Shown in pieces: positions 48,994 to 59,083 of a DNA stretch of 64,000 nucleotides (position 1 is the stretch's first letter; every line of letters begins with the position of its first letter). The position numbers and the translations under genes are program-made. The stretch is taken from contig MOWL01000089.1 in the NCBI GenBank assembly GCA_002110485.1, forward strand, positions 248,001 through 312,000. The letters run 5' to 3'. Source of the DNA: Emergomyces orientalis. Its lineage: Eukaryota > Ascomycota > Eurotiomycetes > Onygenales > Ajellomycetaceae. The notes under the pieces are model-generated. The model saw nothing but the letters and a program-made list of their open reading frames with translations. It was not told where the DNA came from and searched no databases.

Positions 48994-49501
48994 GGTTTTG
49001 ATGGAGTGGAGCTGGAGCTGCGAATGAGATTAATGACGGGTATTAGATCTCTGGTTTCTCAGAATTGCACATATATAGTGAAGACAGTTGTAGATATGTG
49101 GTAGATATGTTGTTGGAATCAGTCAACAAGGTGGTTGCGTCTTCCCCAAACAAGCTCAGTCAGCAAGCGCCGCGCTTACAGAGCTGGTCGCGTCTAATCT
49201 GGCAAAACAGACGACGACAGAAATGTGGAGTATAAAAAGGAAGACGAAAAAGAAAAATTTACGAGATTTCACGGTAGAATGTGAAGTATGATGGAAAGTC
49301 ATATCAGATCTGATACCTCTATATATAAATTCGTGTTCTTCATCAAAGTCCTGTTAACTCCCAATCCCGATAACTCCTGTACAATAAACCGCCGTTAAAT
49401 GATGTTAGATACAAACCCGCATAAATATCGCCCATAATTGAAAAATGTCCTTGTTAAAACGAAAATGAAGCGAATGGATATATGACACAGAACTGCCCTC
49501 G
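48994..49501. other. Promoter of PRE4 and 3' flank of the HCNGP-like gene
   Basis: No gene is seen. An AT-rich stretch lies near 49300-49400. No known proteasome-control element is recognised. Confidence 0.4.
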
Positions 49502-50520
49502 TCATCTGGAGCGCGATCGTTTCTTCCTCGGCCTCCGCTCCAAGTCCGCCGTCCTTTTTCCCCGGTCCCGGTCAGTATTCATCGGTGAGCTCGTCCTCTC
49601 CCTACTTAGCCCTGCCATAACCCTTTCGGCAGCACTAGGCCTCATCTTCGCACTGGACGGTGTCCCCATCCGACTCGAGTCTCCTGACCCACCCGCTCCT
49701 CCAGACACAAATTCAATCGCCTCCCTTGGCCCCGATGCCTTCTTCTCCTCTATCTTCCGCCGTATCTCCTGCTGGCTTTTGAGTAATTCCTCCTTATACC
49801 CCCACGGCGGAAGTGTTGCGACGGGATCCCAAAGCTCTTTCGGGAGGGAGGTGGCATATTGCGCCTGTGCATCGATGCCGGCGTGTTCCATTAATTTGGC
49901 GAGTAGGCTTGGGTTTCGTAGGGAGGAGGAGCTGGCAAGTTTCTCGTTGAAGTGGACGGCTTGTCGCTTTAGAGAGAGGAAATGGGCGAATTTCTGGTTG
50001 GCAGCTAAATTTGGGGAGCCGGGGGGTGAAGGGGGGATGTCGAGGTTGGGGATGGGTGGGAGGGTCATGTCGCGGAGTAAGGCGCGGTTTGAAGAGAAAG
50101 GGGAGGTTTTTCGAGAGGGGAGTTGAGGGCCGATGTTGTTATTATTGGTGGGAGACGGAGATTTGGGCGCCTGAAAGGGTCCGATTAGAGGCGACTCGGG
50201 ATGTTCAATGCTAGTGGTGGGAATAGTTTCTTGATAATCAGCGCTTTCGTTTTCTATTTGGCGATTGTCAGACATGGCACCACATAAACTGGACAAAAAA
50301 ACATGTGTAGATAGATAGATCGTACCTGCGGGCTGAGCTGTTATATCTTTTGTAGTGTCTGCTGGTTGCTGTACACACTGGTCAGCAAATGTATTGATCG
50401 ACGTGCAATATTGTAGTGTCTCCGGGACGGACGGCGCACCTCTGTCTTCTGAGCTTTTAATGGAGGCCCGCTTTCGGTCTCATCTTCGCTGCTGCTCCCA
50501 TACGCCGTTAGGCCAAACAT
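49502..50520 (-). CDS. HCNGP/SAP30BP-like nuclear protein
   Basis: Three exons on the minus strand, 50520-50440, 50368-50326 and 50253-49502, give 291 residues. The start MFGLTAYGSSSEDETES is the usual LxxYGSSxxD beginning. A proline-rich linker follows, then the HCNGP core with FAHFLSLKRQAVHFNEKLAS and helices around LLAKLMEHAGID, and the diagnostic QYATSLPKELWDP. The C terminus is Arg/Lys-rich (RKKRSRSR), likely for nuclear import. Human SAP30BP binds SAP30 and splicing factors; a role in transcription or splicing is inferred. The 43-base middle exon is open in two frames; the version chosen joins KTEQPADTTKDITAQPAEN and uses the acceptor AAATAG/AAAACG, leaving a typical 72-base intron. The family is clear, the exact 5' splicing less so. 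Confidence 0.82.
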
Positions 50521-51279
50521 GGTATCTCGGTTCAACAATCAGGGTGTGGAGCTGTGAAACCTTGTAGAGTTAATGTTTGTCCAGCCTGGTTGATCAATAG
50601 TATAGTTCTGGGAATTTCTGTAATTAGCTCTAATAAGCGCTCGGCTATAGACGCTGGCTGAGTTTTAACATAGGATTACAACAGTTCATAATATTTCACT
50701 GGAAACCACGCTTAATAAATAGGGTATTCCATAACTATGTAGGTGGTGACCTATATAGTTATTTAATATGTGATATATAATTTATCCTCAAAATACTGAG
50801 TTGGACATGAAGTATATAACGTATCAAATTATATTTTCTCTGCAGATAACACACTTCGTTTCGGTTCTGATAATATATGTGCGTATATGAGTAAAAAGGA
50901 AGTTCCCAGCACCGCCCAAAAAAAGTCATAGATACATTTATAGCCCAAGTACACCAAATCCAGAGTGAAACATTTCGACATTCTGTATCTACAAAAAGAA
51001 AAAATGTATAATTTCCGACTCATATGTTGATGCTTAAAAGTGCCTTGATTTGCATTGAGAACCCTGTACACATTTCTAGACATAGACTCATATCGCAAGT
51101 TCATACGTAAACACACAACAAGCAACCAACGACAAAGATCTCAACCAAGAAGGACAAAAGCTGTAGTATTGGAAAGGAATACCATCCAAAAATTTAGGTA
51201 CCATGTAGGTGTATATATACTTTCCAGCTTGGCTCTGTGCCTTCAAAGAGCTCTGAACTAAGTAAAACCAGTCTCCTAG
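50521..51279. other. Region between the HET-ZZ gene and the HCNGP-like gene
   Basis: AT-rich 3' flank of the HET gene and promoter of the HCNGP-like gene; nothing else is recognised. Confidence 0.45.
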
Positions 51280-53310
51280 CTACTGAGGTTTCTTGATGGT
51301 GGTAAAGCGATGATTCGGATGGATCTCATTGGCAAATTTAAAACAGAATGAGCAAAGATCGAAATCATCACAGTCGCGGCATTTATATCGTATACCGTAA
51401 ACCGTCTATATAATGGCTTATGTGTCAGTAGCCGTTTTTGGCCTAGGTTTTTCTTCTTTTTCTTTGCCATGGGGAAAGTCACGACTTACCTCGTAGCATT
51501 GATCACATGTGACATCGAAGTGCCGGATACGGTTGATGGCTTTGAAGCCGTGGTCTTTGTGCGCCGAGTCCGTTGCTTTGCAGGCTGTGCAGTAGTCGAA
51601 GTCGGCGCAGACGCGGCATGAATACCGGGTGCCAAAGATATTCTGCCGCAATTGTGTCAGCGTGTCTTCTCCGTGATGGATTTCTCAAAAAATGCGTAGT
51701 AGGTATTATAGTTAACTTACCATATTACAGCCATCACAGAGAGTGTCTTTGTGCCAGGCTGAATTTTCCGCATATCCAATGTGGACGACCCACATCCGCT
51801 TCCCGTTGACAGTCCCTTCTTTGACCAGTATTCTGATCCACGAATTCTCCTCTGTAATCCCTAAAAGTCTGTCCCCCTCATAGACCCCGTCAAGTGTCCC
51901 ATCCATCCAATCCGTATTCATCATGACATTGAAATCGTCCATAGTCGGCGTCCCGAAAGATTTGTACGCATATCTGTGGCCTCCAAACTGAACTACGGGA
52001 TTGAACATAGAATCAAAGCCTACTTTTAGGTTTTCGGCACTGCCAGACTTCATCTTGTACCTGATGATTCCAGCGGTTCCGCATTGCCCCGTGGGGATCA
52101 CAAGGAGTCGTTCGTTGTGATCCCACTCATTCCAAGACATGACATCAAATTCAGCTTCTGGGTGGGTATCGCGCGCCGGGAAATGTCGAAGCCAGAATCC
52201 ATAAATCTTCTCTGGCGGTTTGGGCTTTCCCGAAATCGCCTGCTTTACATAGATCCTTCGGTATTCGCATTTTGATGCGAAGGTCGAGTCGAATTCGGCA
52301 AGGTCCTCCCCGTTAAGCGTTATCCTCGCATATTGATTTTTTTCTGGGAGAAAGGTAAGAAATATGCCCAGACGTTTTTTTTCCCTTTCCATTTGGATAT
52401 CCAGAGCAGAGAAATATGTGTCCATTGCCCATGGTATAGTTGGAACTTCTATCGAAAGGCCCAAGTTTGTCATGGAATATGGGGAGCAGTTCCAATTCGA
52501 CAGAGCTCGAACTATATCCCCTCTCTCAGCAAAGGCTGCCGGCGATTTTGCCAACAGACCATGGTAAGTTTGACTGTCGGAGATCTTCCAAGCAAATAAC
52601 GTCTGATCATCTGACTGCTTCATTATTTCCTCCTGCAGCCGGATAAAAGCTTTCTCCTTCTCGCCGTATAAAATGGGCATGCTGATATCAAACAGTTTAA
52701 GAAGGCTGTAAGCCATATCCTCAACTTTCGTCGTGGTTCTGTGAGATGCCCAGGACATTCGTTGCGCAATGCTAAGCTCTTGGGGTTCGAGCTCACCATT
52801 GAGCACTTTCACCGGAATCCCCGTGATGGCAGATATTTCATCCTTTAGATCCACTTTCGAACCCAATTCCTGCCATTCGGCGTTGAAGAATTGCACCTTG
52901 GAGGGCGCTATAAGTTCTTGTAGTGTCCAGCCTCGGGTAAACCAAACACTCGAACTGAAACTTGAATTTTCCGTGACCGATGATTCCGTCATGTCATTGA
53001 GATAAACATAGCAAACTGCTGCACTTCGGTACCATTCGTACATGGAGTTGATAGACTCGGATAACTCTGCGCTGCTGGCCTTGTCAATACAGCACGTATC
53101 CACCCATATATAGCCCAGGTCATCTTTAAGTGCCTGGGAGCAAGTGTCGGATAGTTTCTTGAATCGCGCTTCCGTAAATACTGGCGATGTTTCTAGGTCA
53201 CGAAAAACCGCCTCTTGGGCTTGCCATCTGTGAGAAAGAATGGCGTATGGTGGAATGGAATCATCAGAAAATTCTTCAAGCTGAAGGGTTTTCGTGTTGA
53301 GCAGACGCAT
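51280..53310 (-). CDS. HET-domain protein with two C-terminal ZZ zinc fingers
   Basis: Three exons on the minus strand, 53310-51721, 51642-51490 and 51405-51280, give 622 residues. The start MRLLNTKTLQLEEF leads into a HET domain with YAILSHRWQ, YIWVDTCCIDK, SMYEWYRSAAVCYVYL and WFTRGWTLQELIAP. HET domains trigger cell death in vegetative incompatibility and resemble TIR domains in fold. The C terminus is Cys-rich: CDGCN and GTRYSCRVCADFDYC form one ZZ-type finger, and CDQCYE and GIRYKCRDCDDFDLC form a second, each followed by a His pair. The last two introns fall inside the fingers. ZZ fingers usually bind peptides or ubiquitin-like partners, so this C terminus may sense a signal. The start is the conserved MRLLxT form. 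Confidence 0.88.
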
Positions 53311-54145
53311 GGCAATAGAGGTGGAGTCGGGAGGTTTCCAATTCGTGTTTAAAATGCCGTATTAATTGGAAGGAGGTTAGAATCGAACGCCAGATATTAT
53401 CCTCATGATTCAGATTGAAGTTAGGCTGCTTCGCAATACTCTCTCCAAGGTCAAGGCGCAGCTCGGCTAATTGACGACGGTCAGCAACAGTTTGACCTTA
53501 ACAACATTCCTGTCCACACCTTTTCCTTCTCCCACTCCTCCTGCCAGCTATTCTGTGGGGCATTGCTCCAGTTTCGAGATACGAATTTGACATGGTGTTC
53601 GCATTGCCCACTGGCTAGACCTTTTTTGGCCTAAATGAACAACATTCTCGCAATTGTGAGAAGTCTGATGCTAGCCCAGATTAGAGGAACTAGTCGGCAT
53701 AGTTAGTTAGTCCATCCATGGAGCAGACCCAAGACGCTGGCAAATGGGAAGTGCCAACTTTTGACATTAATAAATAATGTAATTCAGCAACATTGTGTCT
53801 CGGTCATAGAAGAGGCTGTTTGAGTGAGCGGGTGGTTATATAAATTTATATCATTCATGAAGGATAATATAACTGCAAAGAAAGAAAGACAGGTGTATGA
53901 CTTCTATTTATTTAACAAACCTTCCTGGAACAAAGGGAGTTTCACACGCTGTTGAATGATTACATAAGCACGAGGCAGCCAGCTTCACGTAACCAAAAGC
54001 AAGAGCTCGACGACGAAGCTTCAACATACAACAACATTAATTCTCATTTCTCTCTACTCTACTCATATATCGTTGTTGTCCGGATATACTCGTCCAGCTC
54101 TCGTCTACCTTCTGCATTCACCGCCCCCTCCATTCCGCCTCCGAA
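53311..54145. promoter_or_regulatory. Divergent promoter region between HET-ZZ and PRE7
   Basis: The two genes start in opposite directions 835 bases apart. No specific site is recognised. AT-rich stretches lie near 53770-53860. Confidence 0.4.
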
Positions 54146-55030
54146 ATGACCTCCCTTCTAAACCATCCTTCCTCCCATGCCGAAACCATAGGTTACTCCT
54201 TCGCTGAACAACAGTCAAATGCCGGAGCCAAACAACATCATGGTTTCTACCCGTAAGCTTCCCCCTTTGACCCTTCGGGATTGGAGGTTTATAACATATA
54301 AAAGAACAACCACCCAACTAAAGTACCACCCTCCAGATATACCGATAACGGCGGGTCAACACTCGGCATCGCAGGCAAAGACTATGCAATCCTAGCAGGC
54401 GACACCCGCTCCGTCTCTGGTTACAACATCAACACCCGCTACGCACCCAAGCTCTATAAAGTAGGCGAAGACAATGAAGGCGGTGAAGGTGCCCACCTCG
54501 TCCTGTCCGTCGTTGGTTTCGCCGCAGACGGCCGCGCCCTCAAAGAACGTCTCGACTCCATCGTGAAAATGTACAAATACAAACACGGCAAGCCCATGTC
54601 TGTGAAAGCTTGTGCGCAGCGCCTCTCTACCATCTTGTACTCGAAACGCTTCTTCCCCTACTACGTACATGCGATACTGGGTGGTATTGATGAGGATGGC
54701 CAGGGTGCGTTGTATAGCTATGACCCCGTTGGCTCCTATGAGAGGGAATATTGCAGAGCGGCTGGTGCGGCGGCGAGCTTGATTATGCCGTTCTTGGATA
54801 ATCAGGTGAATTTCAAGAATCAGTATGTTCCGGGATCTGGGGAGGGCAATGCGATGGATAAACAGGCCCGAGAGCCAGTGCCGCAGCCGAGAGATGTTGC
54901 ATTGCAACTGGTCAATGACGCGTTTACAAGTGCGGTGGAGCGGCATATTGAGGTTGGTGATGGGTTACAGGTTATGGTGATTACGAGGGAGGGGATACAG
55001 GAGATTTACCACCCGTTGAAGAAGGATTAG
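54146..55030 (+). CDS. PRE7: 20S proteasome subunit beta6 (Pre7)
   Basis: Two exons, 54146-54252 and 54337-55030, give 266 residues. After a pro-segment ending HHGFYPYTDNGG comes the beta fold with STLGIAGKDYAILAGDTRS, GYNINTRYAPKLY, SVVGFAADGRALKERL, YYVHAILGGIDEDGQGALY and SYDPVGSYEREYCRAAG. Beta6 lacks peptidase activity and is a structural subunit of the 20S core. The C terminus (GIQEIYHPLKKD) is the usual end. It is convergent with PNO1, 308 bases away, and divergent from the HET-ZZ gene. Confidence 0.94.
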
Positions 55031-55338
55031 AGGGAGGTTTCTAGAGCGCTTCGTGGTTTATTCGTATCTCGCCTGGTTGCTTTCATGATGTGTCGAGCAA
55101 AGTTAAGTACAATGCAATTCGTTATTAGGTCATGATAAAAACCATAATCGAATGATTCATATACTTTTCTTCTGTTTATCTGATTTCGTTAAAATCCTAT
55201 TCCCATATAATCCTATAATTGCGTAATTGCACGCCAGGTAAAATATCAAAGTCGAGATAAAAATAAAAACCCCAAAACGCCATTGCTATGCCAGTTTAGG
55301 TATCGTTCCTAGAAGCTTTTCCTTTTCCCCCTTCTCAC
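55031..55338. other. Short region between convergent PRE7 and PNO1
   Basis: Contains only the 3' flanks of the two genes, AT-rich. Confidence 0.5.
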
Positions 55339-56290
55339 TTAAAACCGTTCCTTCATCCGCGACGCCACAGTTCGTAAGTTTCCATAGACCTTGCCCTATA
55401 GTCAATCAAACATATCAGCATATACATGCATCTTAAAAATTTCCCACAATATATGTATATAAAACACTTACCGGCGGACTTCCCAAAATCAAACTGACAA
55501 TCGCCTCCCTCGCAACATGGATATTCCGAAACCCGCCCAGAATATGAATCTTCTGATCCGCAAGCACAACCCGCGTCCGACTCGCATTCTCAATCGCAAA
55601 CTTCGTTTTGCCATCTTTACCCGCAATCCGCCCCACCGCACGCCCCAAATGCTCACCGCCAAGCGTCTTCACATCCTTAATCTCAAACGTCTCGATGTAC
55701 AAATCGTCCAGCCGCAGCAGCGCTATGGCGTCGTCGACGTCAAAGCCGAGCGTGAATGCTTTCACAAAGTCCTCGCCCTTCTGCAGCGCGCCTGTGTCGG
55801 TTGTGTGCTTTGACGTGCGCAGCTCGACGGAACGGTTCTTGATGTTCATGCGTACTTGTAGTTTTAGGTGCTCGACGAGGGGTGGGTATATTTTGGGCCA
55901 AGTGGCTTTTAGAGGGGTCATTCGGTGGGGAGGGACGGGGACTTTGCGGGTTTCTACGTGGTATGCACCTTCGGACGGAGTTGCAGGAGTAAAGACGGGA
56001 CGGCCTTCGAGGTCGATTTGCATTTCCGTGTCCTCTTGGTTTGGCTCGAGGAAGTTTTGTTTTGCTTGTGAGGAGGGTTCCGTTGGGGGTGCGGCGTTGG
56101 TGTCGATTAGGATGTCCTCCTCATCTGTTATGCGTTTGGTTAGCATGTCGTATTTCCGATTATAGATAGGTGGTGTGTTGTAGGTATATCCTATAAGATA
56201 CGTACGCTGAGGGGAATTTTGAGATACAGAAAGTTGCTGGGTGTCTGCAGCTTCCTCTGGGTCCTTGATCCGTGCTGTAGGAGCTGGCAT
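55339..56290 (-). CDS. PNO1: Pre-rRNA processing factor Pno1/Dim2 (KH domain)
   Basis: Three exons on the minus strand, 56290-56206, 56124-55472 and 55395-55339, give 264 residues, the usual Pno1 length. An acidic N-terminal part is followed by RKVPVPPHRMTPLKATWPKI, the degenerate KH region with VELRTSKHTTDTGALQKGED, and the KH domain with GRIAGKDGKTKFAIEN and KIHILGGFRNI; the last exon adds GKVYGNLRTVASRMKERF. Pno1 binds the 3' end of 18S rRNA with Nob1 during small-subunit maturation. The first intron (56205-56125) carries a TGCTAAC branch site; reading through it would add about 27 unrelated residues. It shares a 339-base divergent promoter region with MDM31. Confidence 0.92.
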
Positions 56291-56629
56291 TTTTGCGATA
56301 TTGTACTTTCCGTATACAGGGCGTGTGCGGATTTGGATATATGGGATCTAACAAGGCGAAAATATGATTAAATGGCTGTTTGTTTCTGTCGTATAAATAT
56401 AGACATTTTATCGTTATCTTTGATTGACGTCGAAGCGGGAAAAAAAAAAAGTGTGGGAAAAATGGCAGATCGGATGCAAACCAGACAAACATCTCCAGGC
56501 AAATGATTTCATGGATTTTTATTTCAAAGTACCCCAGAACAAGGAACACGATATCAGAAACACTCATCCATCTTAAGACGCTGACACTCTCCCTATAGTC
56601 AGAGAGTGTTCCAGGATGACCCGAAAATT
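56291..56629. promoter_or_regulatory. Divergent promoter region between PNO1 and MDM31
   Basis: The two genes start in opposite directions 339 bases apart. A poly-A run near 56440 is the only visible landmark. Confidence 0.45.
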
Positions 56630-59083
56630 ATGTCTGGCCACATAGGACGACGACTGTATGCGAACATATGCAAACGAGCACACCCCCTCCTCTTCCGCGC
56701 TGAGCAATCTCACGCCTCTGCCTCCCCTGTCTCCCCTGCCTCCGCCTCCGCATGGTCCTCGTTTATTACCGACGCCGCAAGACCCTTAGATGCCGTCCAG
56801 ATTCTGTTCCGGAGAAATTGGTCAAGGACATTTTTCTATTCCTCTCCCAAAAATGCCAAGCAGATCACTAGACGCTTTGCATCGGGGGGCTTTTTGGTCC
56901 TAGGAACGTCACCTACATCCAATGCCGTGGAATCGGGCGCGTCATGCGCTATCTCCTCCTCGGAAAAGATCATAATATGTCACGGAAGCCCGGGGTATGT
57001 GGATAGACGCAGACTGGAGAGTTTGACGCGAAGTGCTTGGAGAAGAAGTATACATTCATCCTCCAAGGGCGACGATGATGTGCAACCATCCACGACCAAA
57101 ACCACCAAAACTACACAACGCAAGACGACGCTCCCATCTGATGAAACTGAGATCTCAAATCGGCCATCGGCGAAACCTTTTGAGTCTGAGTCTAAGTCTA
57201 CGTCTGAGACTACGATATCGTCGTCACACTCGAACAACCAGGGTGTCTCTGGGAAGACGCATGCTGGTAGTGGTTCTACAAGTACCAGCCATTTCACGGA
57301 TCGATTGCCTCACCGGCCAACTAAGGAGGAATTGCTGGCTGCTGCGACGGGATTCTGGTCGAGACTCAAAGTGCGCTTTAAGTGGTTCTCCATACGAAGC
57401 ATCCGGCCTTTCAATGTAGATGATATTGGTGCTTTCTTTTCTTGGATTCTACTTGGCCATGTACTGTGGGTTATTCTGGGGACTACGACCTTTTTTTCCC
57501 TGCTCATATTGGCTATTAATACGGTTTTCGCGCAAGGTAGGTTCTGCTCCTTTTTGGTTCAGCCGGACAAATATATATATATATATATATTTATTTACTG
57601 ACTGGGTGGTGGAAACAGAAACCCTGGCTAGATGGATTGGCAATTATTTAACCAAGTCGTCAGGCCTCACCGTTGTTTTCGAATCTGCCATCGTACCTAA
57701 ATGGAAAGATGGCGTTATTACATTCAAAAATGTCTTCGTTTCAAGACGCCCGGGCCAAGGTGCTGGACGAGTCAGCAAAGGCTCATCTAAAACAGCGGCC
57801 GAAACGGCTGCAGCTGCAGCATTGAGGGATAAACAATCGGACGGAGAAGAGGAGGAAGATACGAATTATACCCAATTTGATGTGTCGATCAACACGGTCA
57901 ATGTAACTTTATCATTTACCAAATGGTTCAATGGCAAAGGCCTCCTGCGAGATGTGGAGGTGATTGGCGTTCGGGGCATCGTTGACAGGACCCATGTGTG
58001 GTGGCCAGAGGAGGACCTCGATCCCAAATCATACCGACACGAGCACAACCCAGGCGACTTCGAGATCGACTCGTTTAAAATGCAGGATCTCCTAGTAACA
58101 GTCTACCAACCAAATAATTTCCGGCCCTTCCCAGTCTCCATTTTCTCTTGCGACCTTCCTCAGCTTAGGCGCCAGTGGCTCTTTTACGATTTCATGTCCG
58201 CCAATACGATGTCTGGCTCCATTGACAATTCTATATTTACGATCCATCCCCGGCAAACACACTCCTATACGGGCGCACAATTGAACGATGGCAGGGAGGA
58301 AAGTGGCGAGGCTAGTCCGTGGAAAAAGCATAGCCGAATCCGGATTGATGGGCTTAATATCGATCACTTGAACCGTGGCGTTGAGGGCCCGTTCTCGTGG
58401 ATCCATGAGGGTAATGTCGATATCGTTGCCGACATCATGTTCCCAGCCGATAACGATGAGAGTCTGGCGAAAGTCATGTCAGACTTTTACGACCGCCTAG
58501 AAGCCACAGTTACGTCAAACCGCTACCAGCCCCATCCTAATGGCTCCACTCACCATAGTGCGGCTACCCAGGGTGAAGGTGAAAGTAACGTCGAGGGCCA
58601 CGCTGTTGTTGCTCCAGCGGGTGGGGACGACGATAAGCGATTTGTCGTGACCGATCTTCGCATCCATCTTAATAACGTCCGAGCCGTGGTGCCGCTCTTT
58701 ACTAAGGATCTTTCATATGTTAACAACGCCCTCATTCGGCCCATTGTCGCATACATCAATTCCAAACGCACCTTTATACCCATCCAATGTCGGCTTGTGA
58801 AGCGTGTTAGCGATTTTGATGGTAGTTGGACAATTTATGATAGTGGATTGATGGACGATTTGTCGGCCGAGGTGAGCTTTATTCTGCTTCTCTTTCAGTT
58901 TGACAATTACATATTTTTGGAGTGACTGACGCTTTTCTTTTTCTCGCGCAGACATACGAAGCCTTCGCGCAAGATGTCGTTGATGAACAAGCTCGCAAAC
59001 GGCGGTTTAAGAAAGTAGGGCTATGGTCTCTGCAACTTGCCGCCCAGGCGATATTAATGGGTATGGCGGGTAATATTGCATAA
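56630..59083 (+). CDS. MDM31: Mitochondrial inner-membrane protein Mdm31
   Basis: Three exons, 56630-57536, 57619-58871 and 58952-59083, give 763 residues, longer than the yeast protein (579) mainly through a Ser/Thr-rich N-terminal part. The start MSGHIGRRLYANICKRAHPL is Arg-rich without acidic residues, as expected for a mitochondrial presequence. A long hydrophobic stretch near residues 265-300 (ILLGHVLWVILGTTTFFSLL) is the first membrane segment; LARWIGNYLTKSSGL and IVPKWKDGVITFKNVFVSRR follow, typical of the Mdm31/Mdm32 family. A second hydrophobic stretch closes the C terminus. In yeast the protein maintains mitochondrial shape and nucleoids and affects phospholipid transport. The frame is open before 56630 but has no earlier ATG. 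Intron 1 contains an AT repeat. Confidence 0.92.
57570..57591. repeat. AT microsatellite in MDM31 intron 1
   Basis: About ten AT units in succession within the 82-base first intron, between the donor at 57537 and the acceptor at 57618. Confidence 0.7.

Noticed and set aside
49482..50126. 214-codon plus-strand frame
   Set aside because: Antisense to the HCNGP-like gene; no independent support.
53370..53400. tRNA-like TTCGATTC motif upstream of the HET gene
   Set aside because: The surrounding bases do not form a T stem or an acceptor stem.
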